Assembly (NCBI RefSeq): GCF_000767465.1
Contig: NZ_CP009291.1
Coordinates: forward strand, 2,646,501-2,710,500
Length of the DNA stretch: 64,000 nucleotides
From: Novosphingobium pentaromativorans US6-1
GTDB lineage: Bacteria > Pseudomonadota > Alphaproteobacteria > Sphingomonadales > Sphingomonadaceae
Direction: 5' to 3'
Below the pieces are notes generated by a model that had not been told where the DNA came from, did no database searches, and saw only the letters and a program-made list of their open reading frames with translations. This document shows positions 25,346 through 34,914 of the stretch, one piece after another (the stretch's first letter is position 1; each line of letters opens with the position of its first letter). Both the position numbers and the translations under genes were made by a program.

Positions 25346-26257
25346 TCAGCCGAACAGGATCGTCGAGAGCTTGCGCCGGGTTGCCGAGACCCAGGGATCT
25401 TCCAGACCGACGGCTTCGAAGATCTGGAGCAGCTTGGCGCGCGCGGCGCCATCGTTCCATTCGCGGTCGGCCTGGATCATCGCCAGGAGCGTTTCGCCAG
25501 CGGTATCGCGCTCACCGGCGGCAAAGGCAGCATTGGCGAAGGCAAGCTGCGCGTCCATGTCGTCGGGGCGCTCGGCCGCGGCGGCGCGAAGGGCGGCCAA
25601 TTCGCTGTCGTCGGGCTTGTCCTTGGCCAGCTGCAGGGCAGCGCGCGCGCGCTCCACATGCGCATCCTGCGCCAGTTCCGGGGTCAGGCTACCGAGCACC
25701 TGCTCGGCTTCCTCGAGGCGTCCTGAAGCGATGAAGCTGCGAATCAGGCCGGAGAGCGCTTCGGCATTGTCGGGGGCCATTTCGACGATCTGCATGAAGA
25801 TGCTGGCGGCGCGTTCGGCGTCATCCCCTGCCAGCGCTTCTTCGCCCATGGCGAGAAGCGGTGCCAGATCGGCCTCGGGCTCACCGCCGCCCGGTTCGAC
25901 CGGAAGCTTTTCCAGCAGCTGGTCGAGCGTGGACTTGAGCTGCGATTCGGTGCGTGCGCCGGTCAGGTCGGCAACCGGCTGGCCGCGGAAGATCGCATAG
26001 ACGGTCGGGATCGAGCGGACCTGGAACTGCGAGGCAATGAACTGTTCCTCGTCGACGTTCACTTTCGCGAGCAACACGCCCTTGTCGGCATATTCGGCGG
26101 CAACCTTTTCGAGCACGGGCGTGAGCGCCTTGCACGGCCCGCACCATTCGGCCCAGAAATCGAGGATCACCAACTGCGTCATCGAGGGTTCGACAACGGA
26201 CTGGCGAAAACGGTCCACTGCCTTCTGTTCGTCGAGGTTGAGACCCATGCTGGCCAA
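25346..26257 (-). CDS. cnoX: thioredoxin-TPR protein (CnoX/YbbN type)
   Basis: 303 residues from a TTG at 26257; AGGAG stands eight bases before it, whereas the ATG nine bases later is too far from the same site. The N-terminal thioredoxin domain has the full active site WCGPC (about residues 38-42) and the cis-proline in RSIPTVY. The C-terminal half is helical TPR-like repeats. In E. coli the protein is a chaperedoxin that protects clients from over-oxidation and hands them to GroEL, but that version has lost the cysteine pair, which is intact here as in alphaproteobacterial homologues. Confidence 0.88.
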   Translation of the reverse strand: MASMGLNLDEQKAVDRFRQSVVEPSMTQLVILDFWAEWCGPCKALTPVLEKVAAEYADKGVLLAKVNVDEEQFIASQFQVRSIPTVYAIFRGQPVADLTGARTESQLKSTLDQLLEKLPVEPGGGEPEADLAPLLAMGEEALAGDDAERAASIFMQIVEMAPDNAEALSGLIRSFIASGRLEEAEQVLGSLTPELAQDAHVERARAALQLAKDKPDDSELAALRAAAAERPDDMDAQLAFANAAFAAGERDTAGETLLAMIQADREWNDGAARAKLLQIFEAVGLEDPWVSATRRKLSTILFG

Positions 26258-26471
26258 AGTGTTTGCTCCTAAACTGTGCTGCGGTTGCATAGATCGGGAC
26301 TTTGCGAGCGTTTGTGAAGGGTCATTGCGTCGGAAATGCCGGTTTTGCGTTGCTTCGTCATGGAGGATGAAAAAATTTTCGATTTCCCTCTTGCCACCCC
26401 AAAAAGGCACTGCTAGTGGCGCGCCTCCACCCCGGGCCTACCGGCAAACACGGCAGGCCTCGAACGTCAGA

Positions 26472-26546
26472 GCGGGCGTAGCTCAGGGGTAGAGCACAAC
26501 CTTGCCAAGGTTGGGGTCGAGGGTTCGAATCCCTTCGCCCGCTCCA
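26472..26546 (+). tRNA. tRNA-Gly (GCC)
   Basis: Acceptor arms GCGGGCG / CGCCCGC, D-arm GCTCAGGGGTAGAGC, anticodon stem CAACC/GGTTG with loop TTGCCAA (anticodon GCC) and T-arm with GGTTCGAATCC; the 3' CCA is encoded. No copy of its 3' end occurs elsewhere in the window, so there is no sign of an integrated element here. Confidence 0.97.
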
Positions 26547-26638
26547 GTTCCTCTCCTTAAAATCAATGACTTGCAGGGCTAGCGCGGACCTTTTCGCGTT
26601 CGGCGCGGGTTAGCTTTCGCCGGGTTGCAATTGCGCTG

Positions 26639-27076
26639 ATGACTTCCGGCGCGATTGTTATTAGAGGCGCGCTCGTGGGCAATTTCAGGCACTTCATCCG
26701 GCATCGGCCGGGGATCGCGGCGCTGCTGCTGGCGGCGGCGCTTTGCCTGAAGATTTTCGTGCCGGTGGGCTATATGCCCGCACCTGCCGGAAGCGACCTC
26801 GTCGTCGCGCTGTGTTCGGGTAGCGCGCCTGCCGGAACGACCGTGCAGATCCACATTCCGGGCAAGGGCCCGCAGGACGACGCGCCGAAGTCTGTCGACC
26901 ACCCTTGCGCGTTCGCCCCGCTGGGGGCCGCGGCACTGGGATCGGCGCCGCCGATGCTGGCGCTGGCCGCGCTGTTCTTCGTCTTCGTCGCCGCGATCCT
27001 GCGCCGTCCGCTCGACCTGCGCCCGATCGATGCGCAGATCCGTCCGCCCAGCCAGGGGCCACCTTCCTTCGCCTGA
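26639..27076 (+). CDS. DUF2946-family protein
   Basis: 145 residues. A hydrophobic N-terminal segment (IAALLLAAALCLKIFVPVGYMP) is followed by a short extracytoplasmic loop with cysteines (ALCSGS and the typical HPCAFAPLG), then a second membrane segment. DUF2946 genes typically accompany TonB receptors and copper-linked genes. The start is uncertain (a GTG at 26675 is possible). It precedes the TonB receptor gene by 115 bases on the same strand. Confidence 0.75.
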   Translation: MTSGAIVIRGALVGNFRHFIRHRPGIAALLLAAALCLKIFVPVGYMPAPAGSDLVVALCSGSAPAGTTVQIHIPGKGPQDDAPKSVDHPCAFAPLGAAALGSAPPMLALAALFFVFVAAILRRPLDLRPIDAQIRPPSQGPPSFA

Positions 27077-27191
27077 TCCATGATTCGCGCCGCGCCGGTT
27101 CCCTGCGAACGGCTGCGGTACCGACAAGACTTCTGCACGCCATGCGCGCCCGAGATGCGCCTCTATGCGTGCCATTCAGGTGATACCTTCC

Positions 27192-29489
27192 ATGACAAAG
27201 ACCATGCTCGCGCTCGGCGCGGCGCCGCTTGCCCTGCTTCCCCTTGCCGCCCACGCCGATGAAGCGGCGGCAGACGCGAATACCATTCTCGTTGTCGGCC
27301 AGCACGAATCCGCAATCTCCATCGAACCGCGCGGCCTTTCGGTCAGCCTTGGCGAGGAGCAGTTCGCGGGCATCAATGCCCAGAACGTCGAGGACCTGAT
27401 GAAATACGCGCCCGACTTCTTCGTGCGCAAACGCTATGCCGGGGATTCCAACGGCGTGCCGGGCTTCCGGGGCACCCATTCGACCCAGAGCGCACGAACG
27501 CTGGTGATGGTCGATGGCTTCACGGTCTCCAACTTCCTTGGCAATTCCTTCGGCTTTGCGCCCAAGTGGGGGATCGTCGGCCCTGGCGAGGTGGCGCAGT
27601 TCGACATCGTCTATGGCCCTTACTCGGCGCGCTATGCGGGCAATTCGATGGGCGGCCTCGTCAATATCACGACCCGCTCCCCGCAGAAGACGGAAGCCTT
27701 CGCCACGGTGCAGGGACTGGCCCAGCACTACGACCAGTTCGGCACCCGCGACACATATCGGGGCTATTCCGCAGAGGCCGGTTTCGGCTTTCGGCAGGAG
27801 GACGGACCATGGTCGCTGCGCGTGTCCGGCCGCCATTTCCGCAACGACGGCCATCCGCAGATGTTCTACGGCCTTGCGGAATCGGAGAGCACCATGCCTG
27901 CCACCGCGGTGACCGGCGCCGTCATCGATCCACGGCAGGGGCAGGCTTATGCGCCAGGTTCGCCTGCCAAGCCCATCTTTGCCGCGCAGAGCCCGGCAGC
28001 GATCACCCAGGACCAGGCGAAGCTGCGCCTCGGTTACGATGGCGCTTCGGGCGTGACCGGCGAATTCCTGCTGGCCTACTGGCACAACCTCGATAGCCAG
28101 ACTGCGCCCGACTGCTACTTGCGCGATGCTGCAGGCAATGTGGTCTGCGAAGGTCTCGTTTCGCTTGGCGGGAAAACCTACGATGCCAGCGGAGCCAGGT
28201 GGTCGCGCTCCATACGCGATGAACTGCTGGCTGGTCTCAAGCTTGCAGCGCCGCTTTCGGACCGGGTGACGGTGCAGGCGAATGTCTCCAGCTATCAGAT
28301 CCTGCGTTCGGACGGCTTTACCTCCGGCAGCTATGCGGCTGGAGAGGTCAATGGCCCGGGCACGCTCGCCCGTCAGGGGCCGACTTACTGGTGGACTGGC
28401 GATCTTTCCTTCAATGCCCGCCTTGCCGGGTTCGAGCTGGCTGCCGGAAGCAGCGCCAATCTCTACCGGACCGATGCCACCAACTATGCGCTGGACAGTT
28501 GGCGCCGTGACGGGGGCAAGGATTTCTCGAGCCGGACCTTCGGAAAGACGCGCGTGCTGGCAGGCTGGGCCGAACTGCGCGTTCCGCTCGAGGCGGTGAC
28601 GCTGACGCTGGGCGCCCGCTACGAGGACTGGCGCGCCTTCGATGGCGGATTGACCCGGCTGGGCAGCGACGCATTGGCGGGCCAGCAGGTGACGGGGCGC
28701 TACGATAGCCGCCACGCCGACGGCTTCCAGCCCAAGGCCGCGTTCGAATGGGCAATCGATGCCCGAACGACGCTGCAGTTGAGCCTGGCCAGGGCCACGC
28801 GTTTTCCCACTGTCGGGGAACTGTTCCAGGGCAGCCTCAATGGCGATGGCAGCTTCAACGAGGACAGCTTCGATCCCGGCCTGAAGCCGGAGCGGTCGAG
28901 CGATGCGAATCTGGTTCTGGCGCACGATTTCGGTCCGGTGAAATTGACCGGTTCGGCTTTCTGGCAGCGGGTGGAGGACACCATCTTCTCCTTCACCGGG
29001 TTCAACCAGAACGGCGTCACCACCTCCAGCTACAAGAACATCGACGTGACGCGCCAATACGGCTTCGAGGCGATCGCGGAAGCGCGCGACGTGATCGTGC
29101 CGGGGCTCGACATCGATGCCAACGCGGCGTTTATCGATTCGATTACGGTGCGCAACGATGCCGCCCCGGCGGCGGAGGGCGTGCAGTTTCCGCGCATCCC
29201 GCGCTGGCGGATCAATGCGAACCTGCGGTACCGGGTGACAGGGCCGGTGATGGTGTCGGTCGGCATGCGCTATGCCAGCAGGCCCAACACCGATCTGCTG
29301 GGTGAGCAACGCGGCGATACCTACGGCTATACGTCCGAGCTTTTCGCGCTGGATGCCAGAATTAACTGGAACGTGACCGAACGGCTCCGGGTCAGTGCGG
29401 GCGTGGACAACATCACCAATGACCGCGCCTGGGTTTACCACCCCTATCCGCAGCGCAGCTTCCTGATCGAGGCGGGTTGGACGCTATGA
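27192..29489 (+). CDS. TonB-dependent outer-membrane receptor
   Basis: 765 residues. The signal peptide ends at AAHA (about residue 22). The plug domain shows NAQNVEDLMKYAPDFFV, VPGFRGTHSTQSARTLVMVDG and the R-Y-G-N-S-M-GG-VNI block; the rest is a 22-strand-type barrel ending in a phenylalanine-less but aromatic terminus (RSFLIEAGWTL). It imports a bulky or scarce nutrient using TonB energy. The neighbours (DUF2946 upstream, PepSY with ATGA overlap downstream) resemble copper or iron acquisition clusters. No Fur box is visible upstream. Confidence 0.93.
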   Translation: MTKTMLALGAAPLALLPLAAHADEAAADANTILVVGQHESAISIEPRGLSVSLGEEQFAGINAQNVEDLMKYAPDFFVRKRYAGDSNGVPGFRGTHSTQSARTLVMVDGFTVSNFLGNSFGFAPKWGIVGPGEVAQFDIVYGPYSARYAGNSMGGLVNITTRSPQKTEAFATVQGLAQHYDQFGTRDTYRGYSAEAGFGFRQEDGPWSLRVSGRHFRNDGHPQMFYGLAESESTMPATAVTGAVIDPRQGQAYAPGSPAKPIFAAQSPAAITQDQAKLRLGYDGASGVTGEFLLAYWHNLDSQTAPDCYLRDAAGNVVCEGLVSLGGKTYDASGARWSRSIRDELLAGLKLAAPLSDRVTVQANVSSYQILRSDGFTSGSYAAGEVNGPGTLARQGPTYWWTGDLSFNARLAGFELAAGSSANLYRTDATNYALDSWRRDGGKDFSSRTFGKTRVLAGWAELRVPLEAVTLTLGARYEDWRAFDGGLTRLGSDALAGQQVTGRYDSRHADGFQPKAAFEWAIDARTTLQLSLARATRFPTVGELFQGSLNGDGSFNEDSFDPGLKPERSSDANLVLAHDFGPVKLTGSAFWQRVEDTIFSFTGFNQNGVTTSSYKNIDVTRQYGFEAIAEARDVIVPGLDIDANAAFIDSITVRNDAAPAAEGVQFPRIPRWRINANLRYRVTGPVMVSVGMRYASRPNTDLLGEQRGDTYGYTSELFALDARINWNVTERLRVSAGVDNITNDRAWVYHPYPQRSFLIEAGWTL

Positions 29490-30886
29490 GCGGGCCACAG
29501 CAAAGGCGCAGCGAGCGCTGGTATCGCGCCGTGTGGCGCTGGCATTTCTATGCCGGTCTGTTCTGCGTACCCTTCGTCGTCTGGCTTTCGGTGACCGGCG
29601 GCATCTACCTGTTCAAGCCGCAGATCGAGGCCGCGCTCTATGCGCCCTACCGCGATGTCGTGCACGTCGACGCGCCCCAGCTTACCGCTGGGGCGTTAGC
29701 CGCAAAGGCGGTTGCGGCGGTGCCGGGTTCGGTCTTGCACAAGTACGTGTTGCCCGAGGCCGCAGGCGATGCGGTGCAAGTCCTTGTCGGCAAGGGCGCT
29801 CGGGAAACGCGGGTCTGGGTCCATCCGCAGACCGGAGAGGTGCTCTACAAGGTGGCGGAGCAGGACCGGCTGATGCGGGTGGTCTTCCGCCTCCACGGCG
29901 AACTGCTGGCCGGGGACCGCGGCTCTGCGCTGGTCGAGACGGCGGCCTGCTGGACCGTGATCATGCTCCTGACCGGACTGTTCCTGTGGTGGCCGCGGCA
30001 GACCGGGGGGAGGCTCGCCGGGGTGCTTTTGCCTCGGCTGCGCAAGGGCAGCAGCGTGTTCTGGCGTGACCTTCATGCCGTGACCGGCTTGTGGATCTCG
30101 CTGGGCGCTGTGTTCCTGATCGCCTCGGGCCTGCCCTGGGCCAATGCCTGGGGAGATTACTTGCGCCAGGTCCGGTCGGTGACCGGAACGGCGGCAGGCA
30201 GACAGGACTGGTCGGCGGGATCGGTGGCCGACGCGCGCGAGCGCGCAGGCGCCGATGCCGCCATGCGCGCGACGATGTCCGAACATGCGGGGCATCATGG
30301 CATGGCGATGGGCGGGGCCGTCACAGCGGCTCCGGCTGCGCTGGACGCCGTCGTCGGGCGAGCGGTAACGCTGGGCTTCGCTGCGCCTGTCGAGGTCAGT
30401 CCGCCCACTGCGCCCGGTGCGGCCTGGATGGTGCGCAGCCAGGCAGCGGACCGCCCGCAGCGCGAGAGTGCCCAGATCGCAGGCAATGGCGCCCTGATCG
30501 GCATAGAGCGCTTTTCCGACCGGCACTGGATCGATCGGACCGTCGGCTATGGCGTGGCGATCCACGAAGGAGCCTTCTGGGGGCTGGCCAACCAGTTACT
30601 GAACCTGGCCGTGCTGCTGGGGCTGGTGACCCTGTCTGTTTCCAGCGTGGTGCTTTGGTGGCGCCGTCGGCCTGCCGATATGCTGGGTGCGCCTTCATGG
30701 CTGGCGCCGGTCCGGCACAGCTGGGCGCTGGTCGGCCTGGTCCTGCTGCTGGCGCTGGCGATGCCGCTGTTCGGCGCCTCATTGGCCCTGGCTGTCGCGG
30801 CGGAATGGACGCTCAAGCGCCTGACGCCCTCGCTGGCGCGATGGATGGGCTGGCGAACCGGGGTGAGTGCTCAGGCGGGACGCTGA
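29486..30886 (+). CDS. PepSY-associated TM-domain protein with His/Met-rich loop
   Basis: 466 residues. It starts inside the receptor stop (ATGA), so translation is coupled. Four transmembrane segments (first FYAGLFCVPFVVWLSVTGG) flank a periplasmic part with PepSY-type regions, including VWVHPQTGEVLY and HGELLAGDRG. A loop near residues 265-275 reads EHAGHHGMAMGG, a His/Met cluster suited to copper. Related proteins reduce ferric siderophores at the inner membrane; here the loop points to copper rather than iron (inference). Confidence 0.87.
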   Translation: MSGPQQRRSERWYRAVWRWHFYAGLFCVPFVVWLSVTGGIYLFKPQIEAALYAPYRDVVHVDAPQLTAGALAAKAVAAVPGSVLHKYVLPEAAGDAVQVLVGKGARETRVWVHPQTGEVLYKVAEQDRLMRVVFRLHGELLAGDRGSALVETAACWTVIMLLTGLFLWWPRQTGGRLAGVLLPRLRKGSSVFWRDLHAVTGLWISLGAVFLIASGLPWANAWGDYLRQVRSVTGTAAGRQDWSAGSVADARERAGADAAMRATMSEHAGHHGMAMGGAVTAAPAALDAVVGRAVTLGFAAPVEVSPPTAPGAAWMVRSQAADRPQRESAQIAGNGALIGIERFSDRHWIDRTVGYGVAIHEGAFWGLANQLLNLAVLLGLVTLSVSSVVLWWRRRPADMLGAPSWLAPVRHSWALVGLVLLLALAMPLFGASLALAVAAEWTLKRLTPSLARWMGWRTGVSAQAGR

Positions 30887-30890
30887 GAGG

Positions 30891-31883
30891 TCAGGCCCTG
30901 TCGCGCACCACGCAGCGAAATCCGATATGCGTCGTGGCGCTGTCGATCATTTCGGGGTGGCGCGCGGCGGGGCGGTAGCGCTGGCAATAATTGGCGGCGC
31001 ACAAGTGCGATCCGCCCTTGAGCACCTTGCGGCCAATCCTGACACCCGGCTGGACCGGATCGTAGCTGTCCTTGAGCTTCGCTCCGCGCGGATTTTCCAT
31101 CACGCAGCAGGCGCCCGGTTTCTTCTTGGCGACGGTCTGCGGGCGTTCCGACCACCAGTCGGCGGTCCATTCCCAGGTGTTGCCGATCATGTCGTAGAGG
31201 CCGTAGCCGTTGGCCGGGAAGGTCCTGACCGGCGAAGTTCTTTCCCATCCATCGAGGCACTGGTTGGCGAAGGGAAACAGGCCCTGCCAGTAATTCGCCA
31301 TCATCGCGCCGTCCGGGGCCAGTTCGTCGCCCCAGGCGTAGTCCTTGCCCTCAAGGCCGCCACGCGCGGCGAACTCGAATTCGGCCTCGGTCGGCAGTGC
31401 CTTGCCGGCCCACTTCGCATAGGCCTCGGCATCGGCATAGGCGATATGGACCACCGGGTGATCCCAGAGATCGTCGAGATTGCTGTCCGGGCCGAGCGGG
31501 TGGCACCAGTCGGCCCCGAAGACGAACGACCACCAGTTGGCCGGATTGCTCGTGTCGACCGGCGTCGCGGTCTTGTGGAAGACCAGCGATCCTGCCTTGT
31601 CCATGCCCGGCAACATGCCCGGGTAGTCCTTGGGATCGGGGGCGATCTCGGCCACGGTGACATAGCCGGTCGCCTCGACGAAACGCGCAAAGTCACGATT
31701 GGTGACGGGGGTCTCGTCAATCCAGAATGGATCGACCTTCACACGCCGAAGCGGCATTTCCTCGGGATAGAAGGTCTCCGATCCCATCGTGAAAGTTCCG
31801 CCGGGGATGTGGATCATCCCCGCGACAATGTCTTCTACCGGGCTGCTGGTCTTCTGCATGGTTTCGTGACTAGAGAGATGCAC
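30891..31883 (-). CDS. formylglycine-generating-enzyme (SUMF1) family protein
   Basis: 330 residues from ATG 31883 (ATG 31859 is possible). FGE oxidises a cysteine of sulfatases to formylglycine using Cu(I) and oxygen. The family core is complete: IPGGTFTMGS at the start, DETPVTNRDFARFV, LPTEAEFEFAARGG, GNTWEWTADWW, and GGSHLCAANYCQRYRPAARH with both active-site cysteines (about residues 295 and 300). This pair separates true FGE types from EgtB and PvdO relatives. No sulfatase gene is in the window. It is the last gene of the fadL-fadD-merR-tesB run, seven bases after tesB. Confidence 0.88.
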   Translation of the reverse strand: MHLSSHETMQKTSSPVEDIVAGMIHIPGGTFTMGSETFYPEEMPLRRVKVDPFWIDETPVTNRDFARFVEATGYVTVAEIAPDPKDYPGMLPGMDKAGSLVFHKTATPVDTSNPANWWSFVFGADWCHPLGPDSNLDDLWDHPVVHIAYADAEAYAKWAGKALPTEAEFEFAARGGLEGKDYAWGDELAPDGAMMANYWQGLFPFANQCLDGWERTSPVRTFPANGYGLYDMIGNTWEWTADWWSERPQTVAKKKPGACCVMENPRGAKLKDSYDPVQPGVRIGRKVLKGGSHLCAANYCQRYRPAARHPEMIDSATTHIGFRCVVRDRA

Positions 31884-31890
31884 ACAGTAA

Positions 31891-32772
31891 TCAAGTCTCG
31901 CTCGGCGGCTGGTCGCGGCGGCGGCACAGGCCCTCCTGGGCTACGCTGGCGATCATGTTGCCGGTCCGATCGTAGATGGTTCCGCGCGCGAAGCCCCGGG
32001 CGTGGCCGGCCCACGGGCTGTCCATGTGATAGAGCAGCCAGTCGTCGACCGGCGGGGTGCGATGGAACCATACCGCGTGATCAAGGCTGGCGGCCTGCAA
32101 CTGCGGTGAGAAGAACTTGATGTCCTGCGGGAGGACGGCCGTGGTCAGCAACGCGAAGTCGCTGGCATAGGCCAGGACGATGCGGTGAACTGCAGGGTCG
32201 CCGCCGATCGGCCTCGCCAGGCGAAACCACAGGTATTGCGAAGCCAGACCCACGCCATCGACCACGGGTGGGCCGGGCGGTCCCGGCCTGATATCGAAGG
32301 CGGCAAGGCGCTCCTGCAGGGCCGGAGGCATGGGGGCGCTCTTCCTGCGCAGGATGTCCATCATCTCGGGCAATTGCTCCGGCGGCAGGACTTCCGGCAT
32401 CGGCGCGGCGTGGGAGAAACCGTCCTCGGGCCGCTGGAACGATGCCGCGAGGTTGAGGATGGGCTTGCCGCCCTGCATGGCCACGACACGGCGATTGGCG
32501 AAAGTGCCGCCGTCGAAATCGCGCAGCACGCGGTAGATGATCGGGCGCTGGGTATCGCCGGGGCGCATGAAGTAGGCATGGAGTGAGTGGGCGTGATGGC
32601 CTTTGCGCAAGTCCTTCGCCGCAGCGGCGAGAGCCTGCGCGATCACTTGCCCGCCGAAGACGCGGCCGGGCCTTTCCGCCGCTGCCGCGCCGCGGAACAG
32701 GTCCGTGTCGATCTCCTCGACGAGCAGCAGTTCGCGCAGTTCCTCAACGGCAAGAGCCCTCGGATCAGTCAT
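31891..32772 (-). CDS. tesB: acyl-CoA thioesterase II
   Basis: 293 residues. TesB hydrolyses acyl-CoA to free fatty acid and CoA. The double hot-dog layout is visible: RVFGGQVIAQALAAAAK, HSLHAYFMRPGD and, in the second half, SLDHAVWFHRTPPVDDWLLY with the catalytic Asp, then ARGTIYDRTGNMIASVAQEG. AAAGG precedes the ATG. The start overlaps the end of the merR-type gene by eight bases, so it is part of the fatty-acid operon. Confidence 0.93.
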   Translation of the reverse strand: MTDPRALAVEELRELLLVEEIDTDLFRGAAAAERPGRVFGGQVIAQALAAAAKDLRKGHHAHSLHAYFMRPGDTQRPIIYRVLRDFDGGTFANRRVVAMQGGKPILNLAASFQRPEDGFSHAAPMPEVLPPEQLPEMMDILRRKSAPMPPALQERLAAFDIRPGPPGPPVVDGVGLASQYLWFRLARPIGGDPAVHRIVLAYASDFALLTTAVLPQDIKFFSPQLQAASLDHAVWFHRTPPVDDWLLYHMDSPWAGHARGFARGTIYDRTGNMIASVAQEGLCRRRDQPPSET

Positions 32773-33211
32773 TGGTGCCTTTCTGCTTGTGCTGCGCGCT
32801 TGCGCCTTCCAGCCAATCCTTCGACTGCTGCTCGATCAACCGCAGCTCGGTCAAGGTCTGTTCGATCGCCCGCTTCTGGCGGCGCAACTCTGCGATCCGG
32901 TCGCTCACCTTGCCGAGAAGGTTGCGGACCTGTTCGACGTGTTTGGGGTCGACGTCGTAGAGATCGAGGAATTCCTTGATCTCGCGGATGCTGAAGCCCA
33001 GCCGCTTGCCGCGCAGGATCAGCTGCATGCGCCCGATCTCGCGCTTGCCGTAGATCCGCGTGGTGCCCACGCGCTGGGGCGCGATCAGGCCCTTGTCCTC
33101 GTAGAAGCGCAAGGTGCGCATGGTGACGTCGAGATGCTCTGCCGCCTCGTGGATGCCCAGCATGTCAGGCAGCTGCACGTCCGCCTTTTCGCTTGCCCCG
33201 CTTTCGCTCAT
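32765..33211 (-). CDS. MerR-family transcriptional regulator
   Basis: 148 residues. The winged helix starts at GIHEAAEHLDVTMRTLRFYEDKGLI and continues through RIYGKREIGRMQLILRGKRLGFS; a coiled-coil follows (VEQVRNLLGKVSDRIAELRRQ). There are no metal-type cysteines, which suits the acyl-CoA-linked MerR subgroup such as LiuR. Lying inside the fadD-tesB run (4-base overlap with fadD, 8-base with tesB), it probably controls this operon and the divergent beta-oxidation genes (inference). Confidence 0.92.
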   Translation of the reverse strand: MSESGASEKADVQLPDMLGIHEAAEHLDVTMRTLRFYEDKGLIAPQRVGTTRIYGKREIGRMQLILRGKRLGFSIREIKEFLDLYDVDPKHVEQVRNLLGKVSDRIAELRRQKRAIEQTLTELRLIEQQSKDWLEGASAQHKQKGTND

Positions 33212-34914
33212 GGTGCGCGCTTCGCGGCTTCTTCGGCCACGAGTTCCTTCTTGGAAAGCTTGCCGACGAGGGTCTTGGGCAGCGATTCCCGGAATTCGAT
33301 GGCCGAGGGCATCTCGATCTTGTTCAGCCGCGGCTTCAGAAATTCCAGCAATTCTTCCTCGCTCAAGATATCCCCCTTGTGCAATGCGACGAAAGCCTTG
33401 GGGGCCTGCCCGCGATAGGCATCGGGAATGCCGATGACGATCGCTTCCGCGACCATCGGATGCTCATAGATGGCATCCTCGATCACGCGCGGATAGACGT
33501 TGTAACCCCCACACAGGATCAGGTCCTTGATCCTGTCGACGAGGAACAGATAGCCGTCTGCGTCGAGATAGCCAATGTCTCCTGTCCGCAGGGCGCCGTA
33601 AATGAACGTCTTTTCCGATTCTTCGGGCCGGTTCCAGTACCCCTTCATCACCTGGGGGCCGCGCGCGCAGACTTCGCCCTTCTCCCCGGTGCCAAGCACC
33701 TTGTGGAGATTGTCGGGATCGCGGATCTCCAGCGCGGTGCCCGGGAAGGCCGGGCCGCAGGAGTTATCCTTGATGACGCCTTCAAGCGGATTGCAGGCGA
33801 TGATCGGGGATGCTTCGGAGAGGCCGTAGCCTTCGACGACCTTGACCCCGGTGTGCTCCTCGAAACGCTGGCGCACTTCGAGCGGAAGCGGCGCGCCGCC
33901 CGAGATGCATACGCGCACGCTGTCGAACTCGCCGTGCAGCTTCACGTGGTTGAGCGCGGTGTAGAGCGTGGGCACCCCGAAGAACTGCGTCGGCCTGGTG
34001 CGCCGCGCGGTGGCGAGGAAGGACTTCATCTCGAAGCGCGGCAGGAGGATCATCTCTGCCGCGGTATCGACCGAGTAGTTCAGCACCGTCGTCAGTGCGA
34101 AAACGTGGAACAGCGGCAGGACGCCCAGCGTGCGCTCCTGTTCGTCGGGCATGTGGCCGACGTGGGCGATCATCTGGGCGCTGTTGGCGGCGAGATTGGC
34201 GTGGCTGAGCATTGCGCCCTTGGGCACGCCGGTGGTGCCGCCGGTATATTGCAGCACGGCCAGGTCGCCGGGATCGCGCTTGACCGGATCGGGGTCGGCA
34301 TCGCGCGCGATCAGGTCGGCAAAGCGCACGAAGCGCAGGTCGTGCGGCTCATGCGCGATGTCCTTGCGCTTGAGCAGCTGGTAGGCGCGGCGCTTGAAAG
34401 TGGGCAGGGCGTCGGCGAAGGGGCACACGATCACGCGTGACAGGCTGCCCTTGCCGACCAACGGCGCGATCTTGGGCAGCGACAGGGCCAGGTCCGAGGC
34501 GATCAGCACGCTGGCACCCGAATCCTCGACGAGGTGCTCCATCTCGCGCTCGGTGTAGAGCGGGTTGAAGTTCACCACGACCGCTCCGATGCGCAGGATC
34601 GCGAAGTAGCAGATCACGTAGTAGGGCATGTTGGGCAGGCACAGCCCGACCCGCGTACCCGGCTTGACGCCAAGGTCCTGGAGCCCGCGCGCGGCCTTGC
34701 GCGCCAGCTCGCCGACTTCGGCGTATGTCCACTTGCGGCCCATGAAATCTATGGCGGGCCACTCACCATGATGCGCGACCGCGTGGTCGAGCAGGTCGGT
34801 AAGCAACCGCGGAGCGATCGGCGGCATCTCTTCCGGCAGCTGGGAGGAGGAGGGTTGTGCCGGGCGAGCCTTGTCCCCCAAGTGGGGGCCGCCGATCGTC
34901 TCCGCGGCGCTCAT
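33208..34914 (-). CDS. fadD: long-chain fatty-acid-CoA ligase
   Basis: 568 residues. It activates fatty acids to acyl-CoA with ATP. The AMP-binding motif YTGGTTGVPKGAML, the VVEGYGLSEASP block, TGDIGYLDADGYLFLVDR and the terminal catalytic lysine region (KTLVGKLSKKEL) are all present. The start ATG overlaps the fadL stop by one base (TGATG), coupling uptake to activation, and the stop overlaps the merR start by four. Confidence 0.94.
   Translation of the reverse strand: MSAAETIGGPHLGDKARPAQPSSSQLPEEMPPIAPRLLTDLLDHAVAHHGEWPAIDFMGRKWTYAEVGELARKAARGLQDLGVKPGTRVGLCLPNMPYYVICYFAILRIGAVVVNFNPLYTEREMEHLVEDSGASVLIASDLALSLPKIAPLVGKGSLSRVIVCPFADALPTFKRRAYQLLKRKDIAHEPHDLRFVRFADLIARDADPDPVKRDPGDLAVLQYTGGTTGVPKGAMLSHANLAANSAQMIAHVGHMPDEQERTLGVLPLFHVFALTTVLNYSVDTAAEMILLPRFEMKSFLATARRTRPTQFFGVPTLYTALNHVKLHGEFDSVRVCISGGAPLPLEVRQRFEEHTGVKVVEGYGLSEASPIIACNPLEGVIKDNSCGPAFPGTALEIRDPDNLHKVLGTGEKGEVCARGPQVMKGYWNRPEESEKTFIYGALRTGDIGYLDADGYLFLVDRIKDLILCGGYNVYPRVIEDAIYEHPMVAEAIVIGIPDAYRGQAPKAFVALHKGDILSEEELLEFLKPRLNKIEMPSAIEFRESLPKTLVGKLSKKELVAEEAAKRAP

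Noticed and set aside
26472..26546. tRNA-Gly as an integration site of a mobile element
   Set aside because: The 3' end of the tRNA is not repeated in the window and no integrase or phage gene follows.
26694..29441. Long minus-strand frame (about 915 codons) across the TonB receptor
   Set aside because: The plus strand encodes a complete receptor with signal peptide and plug domain; the antisense frame has no recognisable content.
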